Below are positions 26,924 through 35,708 of a DNA stretch of 64,000 nucleotides, in pieces. Each line of letters begins with the position of its first letter. The stretch's first letter is position 1. The position numbers were made by a program, and so were the translations under genes. The stretch spans positions 5,458 to 69,457 of the forward strand of contig CAYFMP010000011.1 of the NCBI GenBank assembly GCA_964344215.1, given 5' to 3'. The stretch is from CAYFMP01 sp964344215 (GTDB lineage Bacteria; Pseudomonadota; Alphaproteobacteria; Rhodospirillales; Casp-alpha2). The notes under the pieces were generated by a model that was not told where the DNA came from, did not search any database, and saw only the letters and a program-made list of their open reading frames with translations.

Positions 26924-27154
26924 TCACTCGGCTTTGTCCTCCCCCAACTCTTGGCAAACGATATGAGATTTTACGACGGCGAAATTCAGATACGTTCGGT
27001 GTTTGCCAAACACACCTCCCCAATCGAGGCCGGTAACGCGTTCGGCAAGAGTTTCCCCCGCCTGAATGCAGTCTTCGAGCGTGTCAAAGATTTCCGGCTT
27101 CGGCGACAGAGATTCCGCGTTCGAAACTAAAACAAGAACCAGCACCCACTTCAT
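26924..27154 (-). CDS. Small exported protein, paralogue of the neighbouring gene
   Basis: 76 residues beginning MKWVLVLVLVSNAES, a short hydrophobic signal. It shares the MKW-VL start, the D-T-x-C-x-QAG core and a late Cys with the gene at 26627-26890. Hydrophilic mature part, no recognised family. Part of a run of small exported products in the phage block. Confidence 0.55.
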   Translation of the reverse strand: MKWVLVLVLVSNAESLSPKPEIFDTLEDCIQAGETLAERVTGLDWGGVFGKHRTYLNFAVVKSHIVCQELGEDKAE

Positions 27155-27166
27155 CGCGTAATTGTA

Positions 27167-27331
27167 TCACGCTTTGTGTTTGGTGCGCCGTTTTATTTTG
27201 TACGGGTCCCGTTCGTTTTGATCCTTTGTTCCCGGCAGTCGATCGCGAGGTATGTTCATAGGGTCTCGCTTTCGTCGCGGTCCAACGATTAGGGGTTTCT
27301 TCCCCGGCTTCGGTGCGCGACGCATCGCCAT
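27167..27331 (-). CDS. Small, highly basic phage protein
   Basis: 54 residues, over a third Lys/Arg (MAMRRAPKPGKKPLIVGPRR at the start, KRRTKHKA at the end). The start at 27331 is supported by AAAGGAGC 6 nt upstream. Follows the terminase gene by 28 nt. Charge suggests nucleic-acid contact; no family assigned. Confidence 0.6.
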   Translation of the reverse strand: MAMRRAPKPGKKPLIVGPRRKRDPMNIPRDRLPGTKDQNERDPYKIKRRTKHKA

Positions 27332-27359
27332 AACATTGCTCCTTTGATATGTTTTTCGT

Positions 27360-28862
27360 TCAAACCTCGAACTCGGTATTGGCCTTGAAGCCGCCGTGGC
27401 CGGGCCGCCAGTTGGCGCGGCTGCGCATCTCGTCGGCTCCGGATTGCGGTCGGCGTGGCAGGCGCACCGGTTCGGCGAGCAGGCAGCCGGAAACGGCATC
27501 GAGGCCGTCGTCGGGGCCGCGTCCGCCCGGGCGCCACTCGCGCATTTCGGTGACGAACGACGTCGCCCAGACGTCGCGATGCGCGTGCAGCCGCCCGGCC
27601 GCCAGCACCGCGTCGAAGGCATCGACGATGCGCAAGTCCTTCGAGCGCCTGGAGGCGGTCTCGACGACGGCGCACCTGAGCCCGGCCGCCGCCAGTTCGC
27701 GGCGCAGCAGGCCGGGCAGGAAACGACCGAGGCCGTTGGTCTCGAGGGTGACGGCCGGCAAGTAGAGCGCGCGCGCGAACCCGGCCACCTGCCGGCACAA
27801 CTGCGTCGCCTCGTCGATGTCCTCGCGGATCTTCGGATCGTGCTCCAGGTAAGCGACTCGGTGCAGCCAGTAATCGCCGGCTTCGTCGGTGAAGACGGCG
27901 GCGACGACGCTGGCGTCGCCGCCGGTCGGCGAGCCGTAGGACGGGTCCCACCACGAAGAGACCGAGACCAGTTGCCGGCCGCCCAGGTGAAGCGACGCCT
28001 CGCCGTTGCCCTCGCGGTAGACCAGGTCGTCGTCGTAGAGCCGCATCTTGTCGGGGTCGAGCCGACCCTCGGCCACGTTTGTCGGCCGCAGCATCATCTG
28101 GCTTTGGAACTTGGCCGGACCGCTGGCGCGCTTGAGGGCGTCGATTTCGGCGTCTGGAAACCGCTCCGGCCAGCAGCTCTTTCCGTTCACGTTCAGCAGC
28201 GGCAGCTCGAGGCGGGCGAACCCATCGAGGAACGGTGCCTCCTCGCCGGTCTCGGGCCGCGGCGCGTCGGCATACAGGCTATAGTACGTGTGCGGCGTCC
28301 CGACGTAGAGCTGCAGGCCGCCCGGCACCAGGACGAAATCGAGCTCGCTCAGGCGCTCGCGCAGGTCGGCCCGTTTCGGCGCGGTATCGCAGGTGTTGGG
28401 GACCTCGACGTCGTCGCAGATGATGACGTCGGCCCTGGATCCGGTAACGTTGGCGCCAATGCCCTTGGCCAGCATCGACGGATCGCGCAGTTCGGTCGGA
28501 CGCTCCACCGTGAACCGCTCCGACGCCCATTGGTCGGCCCGTTCCGGTTTCAGGTGCCTGGTCATCGGGTGGCGCTCGACGATCCGCCTCACGTTGCGGA
28601 CCATCTTGCCGGCCAGCGCCAGATCGGCGGCCATGACGACGATCCGCAAATTCGGGTCGAGGGCCAGCAGCCAGGCACTGAACAGGCCCACCAGCGTCGA
28701 CTTGCCGGAGTTGCGGAAAGCCGTCAGCAGCAACCGCCTGTCGCCGGCTTGCCGTCGCTCCGCCAGCCACCGGCAGATGTCGGCATGGAGCTTCGGCGTC
28801 GTCATCCCCTGGCGGTCGTTCCAGGCGGCGACGAAAACGTCGAATTCCACGGTGATCATCAC
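27360..28862 (-). CDS. Phage terminase large subunit
   Basis: 500 residues. The ATPase domain has Walker A FRNSGKST (49-56), Walker B DVIICDDVE (near 148) and a VGTPH coupling motif. The nuclease domain has WWDPSYGSPTGGDASVV (near 306) for metal binding and a late GPDDGLDAVSG acidic site. Motor that packages DNA into the prohead through the portal. All catalytic parts are visible, so packaging capacity seems intact. The start is GTG at 28862 or ATG at 28859, right after AAGGAG. Confidence 0.93.
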   Translation of the reverse strand: MMITVEFDVFVAAWNDRQGMTTPKLHADICRWLAERRQAGDRRLLLTAFRNSGKSTLVGLFSAWLLALDPNLRIVVMAADLALAGKMVRNVRRIVERHPMTRHLKPERADQWASERFTVERPTELRDPSMLAKGIGANVTGSRADVIICDDVEVPNTCDTAPKRADLRERLSELDFVLVPGGLQLYVGTPHTYYSLYADAPRPETGEEAPFLDGFARLELPLLNVNGKSCWPERFPDAEIDALKRASGPAKFQSQMMLRPTNVAEGRLDPDKMRLYDDDLVYREGNGEASLHLGGRQLVSVSSWWDPSYGSPTGGDASVVAAVFTDEAGDYWLHRVAYLEHDPKIREDIDEATQLCRQVAGFARALYLPAVTLETNGLGRFLPGLLRRELAAAGLRCAVVETASRRSKDLRIVDAFDAVLAAGRLHAHRDVWATSFVTEMREWRPGGRGPDDGLDAVSGCLLAEPVRLPRRPQSGADEMRSRANWRPGHGGFKANTEFEV

Positions 28863-28978
28863 TCCTTGATCTCTCGGACCAGCCGATCGGGCGGCTGTGA
28901 GTCGGTGTTCCGGGTGTCGGCATCGATGGCGACGGCCACCAGCGAAACCCGCGAAGACGGCTCAGGACACGCCGTCAT
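28859..28978 (-). CDS. Possible 39-residue ORF linking holin and terminase genes
   Basis: Starts inside the holin gene's 3' end and stops in overlap with the terminase start (GTGATG). The product begins MTACPEPSSRVSLVAVAIDA and is mildly hydrophobic then charged. No family and no strong ribosome site; supported mainly by the end-to-end overlaps typical of phage operons. Confidence 0.35.
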   Translation of the reverse strand: MTACPEPSSRVSLVAVAIDADTRNTDSQPPDRLVREIKE

Positions 28979-29381
28979 TCCCCTTCCACACCCGCACTCC
29001 TTTCTCGACCGAGCGACCGACGACGTAGCCGCCGACGCCGATCTTCAGCAGGTCCCACATGTCGGGCGGCAGGTCGAGCATGACGCCCTCGCCAACGAAG
29101 TGCTCCAAGTAGGGGCCGACGATGTAATTGTTGGCGACGATGACGCCGAACAGGCACATCAGCATCGGCCGCCAGCTTCTCTGCAGCCAAGATTCGCCCT
29201 TGGCCTCGGCGACGATGATCGAAGCCGCCGCCTCGATTTCCTTCATTTGGCCCGTCAGGACCATTTCCTGCAGTTTGGCTTTCAAGGCGGCGGCTTGATC
29301 CTGGTCCTCGACCGCCTGGTCGACGACCTGGAAAAGTCCGCTCAAAAGCGGTCCGGCGATGGATCCGATGAGACCCAGCAT
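28962..29381 (-). CDS. 3TM-type holin (GTA_holin_3TM family)
   Basis: 139 residues. N-terminal amphipathic helix LGLIGSIAGPLLSGLFQVV, a charged helical middle, then hydrophobic segments around PMLMCLFGVIVANNYIVG and LLKIGVGGYVVGRSVEKGV. SWRPMLM is a family hallmark. Opens the inner membrane for lysis; this family is also known from gene transfer agents. It sits 3 nt after the cell-wall hydrolase gene, the usual partnership. Confidence 0.82.
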   Translation of the reverse strand: MLGLIGSIAGPLLSGLFQVVDQAVEDQDQAAALKAKLQEMVLTGQMKEIEAAASIIVAEAKGESWLQRSWRPMLMCLFGVIVANNYIVGPYLEHFVGEGVMLDLPPDMWDLLKIGVGGYVVGRSVEKGVRVWKGNDGVS

Positions 29382-29384
29382 GGC

Positions 29385-29855
29385 TCACTCCACGTCGTTG
29401 TAGAACTGATGGCGGCCGATTTCGGCGACCGGCGAACGGCCCCGCGCCCAAGGCGGTCGGAGGCCCTTGACGTGATAGTGGGTGGCGCCGCCGGTCGGAT
29501 CCTTGAGGGTGCCGCTGATGGCCCGCCTGGCGATGCGGATGCAACTGTCGAAATTGCGGTTGCCGGGGACGACGATGACGATTTTCTCCCGGTTGGAGTC
29601 GTTTTCGTTCCAGCAACTGAACTGCCAGGGCTTGGTGCAGACCTCGCGGACGCTCGATCCCCACCAATAGCGGCCGTGCCGGCGCGCTCGACGCACCCGG
29701 TTCATGACAACGGCGGCGACCGCTTCCTTGCCGCGCACCAACTCGCCCCGTGCCTCGCCGTAGATGGTCCGGGCCAGGATATCGACGTCCGGCTTGCGGT
29801 CGCGGTCGACGGCGGTTTCGCGGGCGGGGTCGGCCGGGTGGCCGAGAGCCGTCAT
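29385..29855 (-). CDS. SleB-like cell wall hydrolase (endolysin)
   Basis: 156 residues. ILARTIYGEARGELVRGKEAV and VAAVVMNRV form the Hydrolase_2/SleB signature with the candidate catalytic Glu in GEARGE, and VCTKPWQFSCWN and GATHYHV complete the fold. Cleaves peptidoglycan for host lysis together with the holin. It has no signal peptide, so holin-dependent release is expected. Confidence 0.9.
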   Translation of the reverse strand: MTALGHPADPARETAVDRDRKPDVDILARTIYGEARGELVRGKEAVAAVVMNRVRRARRHGRYWWGSSVREVCTKPWQFSCWNENDSNREKIVIVVPGNRNFDSCIRIARRAISGTLKDPTGGATHYHVKGLRPPWARGRSPVAEIGRHQFYNDVE

Positions 29856-30166
29856 GACCCACCCCCTCGGCCCGAGCGGGCGCTGGTGTCGAGTTTTTCC
29901 TCGATACGGATCAGGTGGTTGGTCAGGCGGCGTTCGACCTCCTTGAGATAGGAGATGGAGGCATACGACTTGGCAACCTCAAGCTTGAAGGCGGCGAGGC
30001 TCTCTCGAAGGAAATTCAGGCCCGCCTCGTATTCGTGGCGGGCGTCGTCGATGGCGGTGTCGGTGTCGCGCCGGTTGCGCCAGTTGAACCAGAACAGCCC
30101 GGCCAGGGCCGGCAGTTCGACAGCGGTGATCCACCAAATGACGTCAACGGTCCAGGGGTCGTGCAT
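29852..30166 (-). CDS. Membrane-anchored coiled-coil phage protein (spanin-like position)
   Basis: The ATG at 30166 has AGGAGAACTCC upstream and gives 104 residues; the upstream frame crosses a terminator and is not coding. One transmembrane helix (about 8-29, VDVIWWITAVELPALAGLFW) is followed by a long charged helix to residue 95. It overlaps the hydrolase gene by 4 nt. An i-spanin role is plausible from location and topology, but no o-spanin is seen. Confidence 0.6.
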   Translation of the reverse strand: MHDPWTVDVIWWITAVELPALAGLFWFNWRNRRDTDTAIDDARHEYEAGLNFLRESLAAFKLEVAKSYASISYLKEVERRLTNHLIRIEEKLDTSARSGRGGGS

Positions 30167-30182
30167 GGAGTTCTCCTGTTCG

Positions 30183-30211
30183 AAAAAAATGCGCTCCCGA
30201 ACGGGGAGCGC
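30183..30211 (-). terminator. Intrinsic terminator
   Basis: On the minus strand GCGCTCCC/GGGAGCGC stem followed by A then seven T, just before the ribosome site of the coiled-coil gene at 30166. Another terminator within the late gene run. Confidence 0.83.
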
Positions 30212-30249
30212 CTTTGGGGTGTCGGTTTTCTCGGCCGTGCGAAAGCGGA

Positions 30250-30561
30250 TCAACGCTCGGCCTCAGCATCGGCCTTCCTCAAGGAGGCCTCGGCGCGGGC
30301 GATGATGTCCGCCATATCCTCTTCGTCCTCGCCGTCGGCGGCTATTCTGGCGGCCAGCTTCAGCAGCATCTCGATATGTGCGAGCGCCGCGCGGCAGGCG
30401 CTGAAATGGGCGCTCAGCGCCTTCGGCTCGGCGGGAAGGGAAGCCCCGGCCAGGCTGCGGTAGTGCTTGAGCGCCGAGTCCAGGAACCCCGGCAGGTCGG
30501 CTGCCAGTTCCTGGCGGGCGCCGTCGAGGCCCGAGCCTGCGCGAGTGTCTTTTCCGGGCAT
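30250..30561 (-). CDS. Phage hypothetical protein, helical
   Basis: 103 residues, Ala-rich and mostly helical, with an acidic C-terminus. It lies between the internal-virion-like gene and a terminator. No family recognised; the position in podovirus-like blocks would suit a small terminase or assembly helper, but no helix-turn-helix is obvious. Confidence 0.55.
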   Translation of the reverse strand: MPGKDTRAGSGLDGARQELAADLPGFLDSALKHYRSLAGASLPAEPKALSAHFSACRAALAHIEMLLKLAARIAADGEDEEDMADIIARAEASLRKADAEAER

Positions 30562-30578
30562 GGTCGGCGACGCCCGGC

Positions 30579-31016
30579 TCAGGGTTCGAGCAGCGAAAGC
30601 CGCGGCAGGCGCTTCTTCAACTCACCCCACAGCTTGTCCTGCAGATACGAGCGCTGTTTCAGCAGGTTTTGCCGCCGGGTCGCCGCCAGGTCGCTTCGAA
30701 TGCCCTGGATGGTCGGCGCGATAAGTGCCTCGTCGTCGGCGATGCTGCGATCGACGCGGCTGCCGAGGCCGCGCAGGACGGCGGCCGCCGAACCGCCACC
30801 GCCGCTCATCCCCTGGGCGCCGAAGCGGGCCCGCTGAATGGCGGTCGCCCGGCGCAGTTGTTCGCGCTTCTGGCGGTCGCGGATTGTCTGCTGTTGTCTG
30901 ATCCGCGCGATCTCGGTCTCGGCGCGGACCTGGGCGGCGCGGTTGGCCGCCCTGGCCTGTTGTCGTTTTTGCAGGATCTCGAGCCCGCCGAGCGCGAGCG
31001 CAGTGAAATCGCCCAT
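30579..31016 (-). CDS. Internal virion protein B-like (T7 gp14-like) protein, copy 1
   Basis: 145 residues from the ATG at 31016 (AAGGAGA upstream). A hydrophobic start (MGDFTALALGG) is followed by a long Arg/Gln-rich helix and REQLRRATAIQRARFGAQG, then Gly/Ser linker and a helical end. The block REQLRR-x-x-A-x-QRAR-x-GA recurs in the gene at 43893-44534, making them paralogues. This architecture is that of the small ejection proteins of podovirus-like particles. Confidence 0.65.
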   Translation of the reverse strand: MGDFTALALGGLEILQKRQQARAANRAAQVRAETEIARIRQQQTIRDRQKREQLRRATAIQRARFGAQGMSGGGGSAAAVLRGLGSRVDRSIADDEALIAPTIQGIRSDLAATRRQNLLKQRSYLQDKLWGELKKRLPRLSLLEP

Positions 31017-31048
31017 GGCGACGTCTCCTTGTTTGTCTTGAGATGAAT

Positions 31049-31192
31049 TCAAGATTGAGCCCGGAACTTCGGCCGTCGGGCCAACCGATCATTGGTGGAC
31101 TTGGTAGACTGCCCGCGTCCGGCCTGGGCTTTCGCCTCCCTGGCGGCCTGTTCGGCGTTGGCGAGATCGACGATACCGAAGTTCGTTGAATA
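31049..31192 (-). pseudogene. C-terminal fragment of a lost phage gene
   Basis: An open frame bounded by a TAG at 31193-31195 and a TGA at 31049-31051 reads as a plausible 47-residue C-terminus (FGIVDLANAEQAAREAKAQA, then a basic tail), with no start codon and no upstream continuation. It sits just before the internal-virion-like gene, where podoviruses carry further virion genes, so a larger gene was probably replaced by the adjacent insert. Confidence 0.5.
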
Positions 31193-31218
31193 CTAAATAG
31201 CGCCTGAGGTGGATACGA

Positions 31219-31599
31219 CTACTGATCCGGATAGTGGTCTTTACAGATTTTCTTAAGGTCAGTGAAGAAGACCTCCGGGACCGATACCTTCGTACGGCCT
31301 TCCTTGATGGCGCGCTCAACTGCGTCTTCGGCGATCATTTTCAGCAATATAACGTCGAAGAACTTCCGATCGCTTTCCCAAAGACAGCGCGATATCCCAC
31401 GTTGTGCATCCGTCACTTCGGTCAAGTAACTCAAAGTATCGACAACGCCGTTGACGTAATCGAGACGGGTCTTGTGAGGCCACTCAAGAAATTGTACCCC
31501 GTCGACAAAAGCGAACGGCCGGTGATCGGTCGCATCGGCGAATGACGAGAGCAACAGAGTAATTCCGAGAGTGGCAAGAGAAGGAAATCGGCAGAGCAT
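31219..31599 (-). CDS. Small secreted protein with two cysteines
   Basis: The ATG at 31599 opens a signal peptide (LCRFPSLATLGITLLLSSFADA). The mature part (about 100 residues) has RLDYVNGVVDTLSYLTE, CLWES and DLKKICKDHY, with two Cys that could bond. The pattern is faintly like Rap1a/Tai-type immunity proteins, but this is a guess. It directly follows the peptidoglycan-binding-like gene at 31701, the arrangement seen elsewhere for effector-like and exported partners. Confidence 0.55.
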   Translation of the reverse strand: MLCRFPSLATLGITLLLSSFADATDHRPFAFVDGVQFLEWPHKTRLDYVNGVVDTLSYLTEVTDAQRGISRCLWESDRKFFDVILLKMIAEDAVERAIKEGRTKVSVPEVFFTDLKKICKDHYPDQ

Positions 31600-31700
31600 G
31601 GAGAAGGTCCGAAAAATCCGATAAGGCGCCGCGAAACGGTTTCTTTTCCACACTATACAAGGAATAATCGTATCTGGCATCTGGGATAGAGAGTTGAATG

Positions 31701-33014
31701 TTACGGGCATCCGTTCTTCTTCATCCTTTCACCGACCTCCAGCATCTTCTTTCCGGCCCGGTCGAAGTCGGATTGCGCTTGATCAATCTCTTGGCGCAGA
31801 GATCGCGCTTCGCCGGCGGCGACATCGTAGGCTCGCTTCGCCGCCAACGCATCGGACGGCAGGACGATACCGCGTGGTAGTCGGCCTTTACGGAGTTCGT
31901 TAAGGATCAGAAAGGCGTCCATGCCCGTTCGGGTCGCGGCTTCCAAGAAGGTATCTTGCTTTTGCCGTGCATCGTCCAGCTTGCGGTTCAACGCTTCACT
32001 GATCTTCTCCAGTCTTTCCTGTTCAGCCAAGTACCGAGCCTCGGTGCGACGGAATTCGACGTTCAGCCGTTCGCAAGCTTCCGATCTTCTCTGCTCTTTT
32101 TCCCTCTTACCTCCGTTGCCGCCATCGCGGTGTTGTTGATTAGACCCTTCGCCGGACTCCTCCGGGTCGGGGTGATGGTCGTCGGGCGGTTTCGGCTTGA
32201 CGCCATCGTCCCTCGCCCGCAACGCCGTCAGGTCGGCGACCAGGCCGTCCAGGAGATCGCGCTCGTCGGCGCTCATGGCGGCGACGGCCCGGCGGCGCAG
32301 CGATCCGGCGCGGGCCGGGTCGCGGACGGCCAGTTGAACGAGCAGGTCGGCGTCGCCCGCCCGGAAGTCGTCGGCCAACAACTTCGGAAACAGGCCGTCG
32401 TCTGTCGTCGTCATCAGGTGATCGACCGAACGGCGGTTGGCGGCATAGGCGCCCGCCGACAACCTGTCGAGAACGGCGCGGCGGCGCTCGGTGAACCTCT
32501 GTTCGGTGGTCTTGACGCCGGGCAGCGGCCTGCGCCCCCGCTCGCCGGTCCCGGCCAGGATGGCGGTGGCGAGGCGTCTGGTCGCGGCTTGCGTCGGACC
32601 GTCCGGGTTGACCAGGCCGTCGAGCTTCAAGGGCCTTCGACCGACATGCGCGGCGTGGTCGCGGTTGAGGCGGCCTTGCGCCGTCCGCACGGCGCGCTCG
32701 GTGCCCTCGTCGAAGACGCGGCCGGGCTCGCGCCCCAGCAGGTCGGCGCCTGCCAGCACGGTTTCCAGCCGAAAGACGTCGTCCGGCCGGTTCCGGGCGC
32801 CGGGACCGACCGGCGCGCTCAGCTTCAGGCCGCCTCCCGACAAGCCGTCGAGCAGGGTGTCGCCGGAACCGTTGCGGCCGCGCGTCGCCGGGCGCGGAGC
32901 TGCGGAACGCGGCAACCGGGTACGTGGCGAGCGATCGAGCAGGTCGGTTCGCGACCCAACCGCGCCGCCCCGGCGCGCGGCCGGTGGCAACTTGGCGCTT
33001 TCGTAGCTACCCAT
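31701..33014 (-). CDS. Peptidoglycan-binding-like phage protein with coiled-coil C-terminus
   Basis: 437 residues from the ATG at 33014 (GGGAGACCCCTG upstream). The N-terminal 70 residues are basic and disordered. Residues about 85-160 resemble a degenerate PG-binding repeat (DEGTERAVRTAQGRLNRD, then LKLDGLVNPDGPTQ). A helical domain follows, then an Arg/Glu coiled coil (about 315-430). NPDGPT parallels KPGGPT in the gene at 36536. Located between tail tube B and a secreted protein; perhaps a virion-associated wall protein or an effector. Confidence 0.55.
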   Translation of the reverse strand: MGSYESAKLPPAARRGGAVGSRTDLLDRSPRTRLPRSAAPRPATRGRNGSGDTLLDGLSGGGLKLSAPVGPGARNRPDDVFRLETVLAGADLLGREPGRVFDEGTERAVRTAQGRLNRDHAAHVGRRPLKLDGLVNPDGPTQAATRRLATAILAGTGERGRRPLPGVKTTEQRFTERRRAVLDRLSAGAYAANRRSVDHLMTTTDDGLFPKLLADDFRAGDADLLVQLAVRDPARAGSLRRRAVAAMSADERDLLDGLVADLTALRARDDGVKPKPPDDHHPDPEESGEGSNQQHRDGGNGGKREKEQRRSEACERLNVEFRRTEARYLAEQERLEKISEALNRKLDDARQKQDTFLEAATRTGMDAFLILNELRKGRLPRGIVLPSDALAAKRAYDVAAGEARSLRQEIDQAQSDFDRAGKKMLEVGERMKKNGCP

Positions 33015-33041
33015 CAGGGGTCTCCCAATCAAAGATACGGA

Positions 33042-34943
33042 TCAACCGTTGACGCTGATCTCGGTGGCGACCGACAACAGAGTGAACGAAAGCGGCGTGT
33101 CCTGCTCGATGCGCCACAGCGCCTTGGTGCCGTCGCTCTTCCAGCCCATGGCGCGGACCAGACGGTCGCCTGTGAACGGCGCCGGCGCGGCGTCGAGGAT
33201 GCCGGCGCCGAAGGTCTTGAACGGCACCTCCTTGAGGCCGCGGCCGGTGTCGAGCACCAGGGACGCGGTGTCCTGTAGGCGAAACGAGACCGAAACGGGA
33301 CGCAGCTTGCCACCCTGGTTGCCGCCCTGTGCGGTCTGGATGGCCGGTGGCAACGGCTCGATGATGTGGGAGAAACCGAGCCCAATTTCGACGGACGTAG
33401 CCGGCTCGTCCAAGGTGACGGCGCCGCCGCTGACGGTCTTGTCGGCCTGCACGGCGCCATCGGCGAGGATCTTGACGGTGCTGCCCTCGAGGTGGCCGAG
33501 GCCGCTCCAGGTCGATTTCTCGGTGGTGTCGGTACCGGTCAGGCCGGCGTCGACGTTGATCGCCGAATCAAAGCGTTCGATCAGGGTGGCGGCGCCGCGA
33601 GCGACCAGGACGTAAGTATCCTCGCCGACGACGGCGACCGATTTGAACTGGCCGGCCGTTTCCTGCAGCGTCCACGCCGTCACCTCCTCGGAGCGGTAGA
33701 CGGTGACGGTAGCCAGCGTACCGTCGCCCATGACGATGTGAAGGTAGCGGCTGGGGGTGTCGTAGTCCTGGTCGGCCGGCGCGTTGATGAGGTGCGAGGC
33801 CAGGGTCGCCAGGTCGGTCGCCTGGTAAGCCTGTTCGACGTCGGTGAACAGGAACTCGCGCAGTTCCGGTCCGTTGCGCGGAATAAACAGGGTGGCGCCG
33901 TCGACGTCGCGCGGCGGCACCGAGCGGCTGACCGGTGAGCCGATCTGGGTTTGCCGGTTAAGCTGTATGTTGCCCGGCGTCAGCGGGTCGCCGGTCGCCA
34001 TCCATTCGGCGCCGGACGTGAATATCTGCAGGTGGCGGCCTGAAAAGACGGCGCGCACGGCGTTGACCTGGTCGGACAGGATTGCGAATTCGATCGATTC
34101 GTCGTCGAGCCCTTCGCCGAGGTCGAAATTGAACAGATCGGCCGATTTTGAAAGCCACAGGCGGTTCGGCAGATCGCGCGAGCCGCCGATGACCATGCGG
34201 TCCTGGTGGAAGCAGACGGAAGAAGGCCAACCGCGAACGGAAGAGAACGCCTGCTCCTCCCAGTCCTTGGTGGCGGCGGTCGAGGCCAGGGTCTCCTTGG
34301 CCGAGGCCTGCGCCTGAGTGGCGGAGGTATAGGACGTGATCTCGACCTCCTTGTTTTGCAGCCGAAACCGGACACCAACGTGCCCCGAAACGAAATGATC
34401 GGCCGACGCCGTCAGCGTCACCGTGCCCGTTGTGCCGCCGGCCTGCAGGGTGACGGCTTCGTCGGCGAACTTGTGGTGCGGCTGTTGGATGCGCGAGTTC
34501 TCGGTTAGGAAAACCCAGTCCTCGACCAGCCACGAAGTCTCCGAGGTGCGCGAGATCTTCTTCGGCTGAACGTCCGGGTGGACGACGAGCAACGTATCGG
34601 CGCTCTGCACCCAGACGATCTGGGCGAGTTGCGCCTCGGTCCACGGGGCGGCGAAGTCGGCGACGTTGACACCGTCGCGGTAGACGTCGACGTGCCGGTC
34701 GGTGAAGACCAGAAGGTAGACCTGCTCGGTGTTGAATTCGAAAGCAACTAGGCGGCCACCGCCCCTGGCCGTGTCGACGAAGCGAAGCCCGGCCCTTCGG
34801 GTGACACCACCGGTCGGATGGACGAAGACGTTGCGCAGCTTGCCGGCGCCGTTGGAGTACGCGCGCAGGTCGCCGCGCCCAAGCAGCCTGGGCGAAATTT
34901 CGCCGCCGGTGAAGCTCGTCTTCTGCGTGGTCAGCCGGGCCAT
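33042..34943 (-). CDS. Tail tubular protein B-like (T7 gp12-like nozzle)
   Basis: 633 residues from the ATG at 34943, which overlaps the stop of the tail tube A gene by 1 nt; the open frame further upstream is a shadow of that gene. SFTGGEISPRLLGRGDLRAY is the hallmark start of this family, followed by beta-rich GLRFVDTARGGGRLVAFEF and NRLWLSKSADLFNFD. Forms the distal tube of a short non-contractile tail. Confidence 0.88.
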   Translation of the reverse strand: MARLTTQKTSFTGGEISPRLLGRGDLRAYSNGAGKLRNVFVHPTGGVTRRAGLRFVDTARGGGRLVAFEFNTEQVYLLVFTDRHVDVYRDGVNVADFAAPWTEAQLAQIVWVQSADTLLVVHPDVQPKKISRTSETSWLVEDWVFLTENSRIQQPHHKFADEAVTLQAGGTTGTVTLTASADHFVSGHVGVRFRLQNKEVEITSYTSATQAQASAKETLASTAATKDWEEQAFSSVRGWPSSVCFHQDRMVIGGSRDLPNRLWLSKSADLFNFDLGEGLDDESIEFAILSDQVNAVRAVFSGRHLQIFTSGAEWMATGDPLTPGNIQLNRQTQIGSPVSRSVPPRDVDGATLFIPRNGPELREFLFTDVEQAYQATDLATLASHLINAPADQDYDTPSRYLHIVMGDGTLATVTVYRSEEVTAWTLQETAGQFKSVAVVGEDTYVLVARGAATLIERFDSAINVDAGLTGTDTTEKSTWSGLGHLEGSTVKILADGAVQADKTVSGGAVTLDEPATSVEIGLGFSHIIEPLPPAIQTAQGGNQGGKLRPVSVSFRLQDTASLVLDTGRGLKEVPFKTFGAGILDAAPAPFTGDRLVRAMGWKSDGTKALWRIEQDTPLSFTLLSVATEISVNG

Positions 34944-35512
34944 CAGGCGCGCACCTCGGTCAGCGTGAAGTCCTCGAAGCGTTCGGGCCGGTCCTGTTGC
35001 GAATCGATCATCTTGGCGGTTCGGAACTCGCCGGCCGCCAGCTTGTGGAGGCTTTCCGAGCGGCTCGTGCTCTCGGTCAGGGGTATGCAGAATTCGGCCG
35101 CCAGGCGGGAGATCAGCGCCTGGTCGAAGAACGGCGGGAAGTCGCTTTCGTCGGGACGGAAGATGTAAGTGAGGACGATCTGGTCGGAATCGGCGTGCAG
35201 GCGTTGCTCGGCGATCCGGTAATCGATGCCGCGGCCTCGTCCGCTCGGTCCGGCCGAGAGGGCGCGCAGGAAATCGGCCGGCAGCTGGAAGGCGGCGCTG
35301 AAATCGGCGATTGGAGCGGCCGCCAGTTTCGGCAAGGTGACCTGCCCGGTGGCGAAGTTCCACGGATGGGCCGAGAGAAGCGCGTCGCGGATCGACGGAT
35401 AGAGATTGGCCGCGACCTCGGCCTCGGCGGTGCCTTCCTCGAACGAGGCGATGGTATCGGCGCCGAGCTTGAGAAGGGCGCGCGAACAAAGGGCGATGCT
35501 GCTGAGAGCCAT
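34943..35512 (-). CDS. Tail tubular protein A-like (T7 gp11-like gatekeeper)
   Basis: 189 residues. MALSSIALCSRALLKLGADTIASF is the standard start and SAHPWNFATGQVTL the conserved core of the gp11/gp4-like adaptor family. AAAGGAG lies upstream; a GTG one codon earlier is the alternative start. It is the ring between portal and nozzle. One nt overlap couples it to tail tube B. Confidence 0.88.
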   Translation of the reverse strand: MALSSIALCSRALLKLGADTIASFEEGTAEAEVAANLYPSIRDALLSAHPWNFATGQVTLPKLAAAPIADFSAAFQLPADFLRALSAGPSGRGRGIDYRIAEQRLHADSDQIVLTYIFRPDESDFPPFFDQALISRLAAEFCIPLTESTSRSESLHKLAAGEFRTAKMIDSQQDRPERFEDFTLTEVRA

Positions 35513-35708
35513 CACGGGGTCTCCTTTCAGGTGGTGACGAAGCAGCCCTGCAAATCAGGGCATGCCGACGAGAGAAATCAATTAATCGAAATTAGATTAA
35601 TTACGTTAGAGCGTGTGGTTTACTGGGGCAAATTCGAATAACTTTTAACGGGTTAATTATTCCAGGGCGCCATTAATCCGGGGTTCCTTGATTGCTTTTT
35701 CTATACGA

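Noticed and set aside
27396..29951. 851-codon open frame on the plus strand opposite terminase, holin and hydrolase genes
   Set aside because: The GC-rich antisense frame has no domain pattern, and the minus strand there encodes clear phage proteins with ribosome sites.
33042..35489. 815-codon frame as one tail protein
   Set aside because: The first ~180 codons are a shadow of the tail tube A gene; tail tube B starts at the ATG at 34943.
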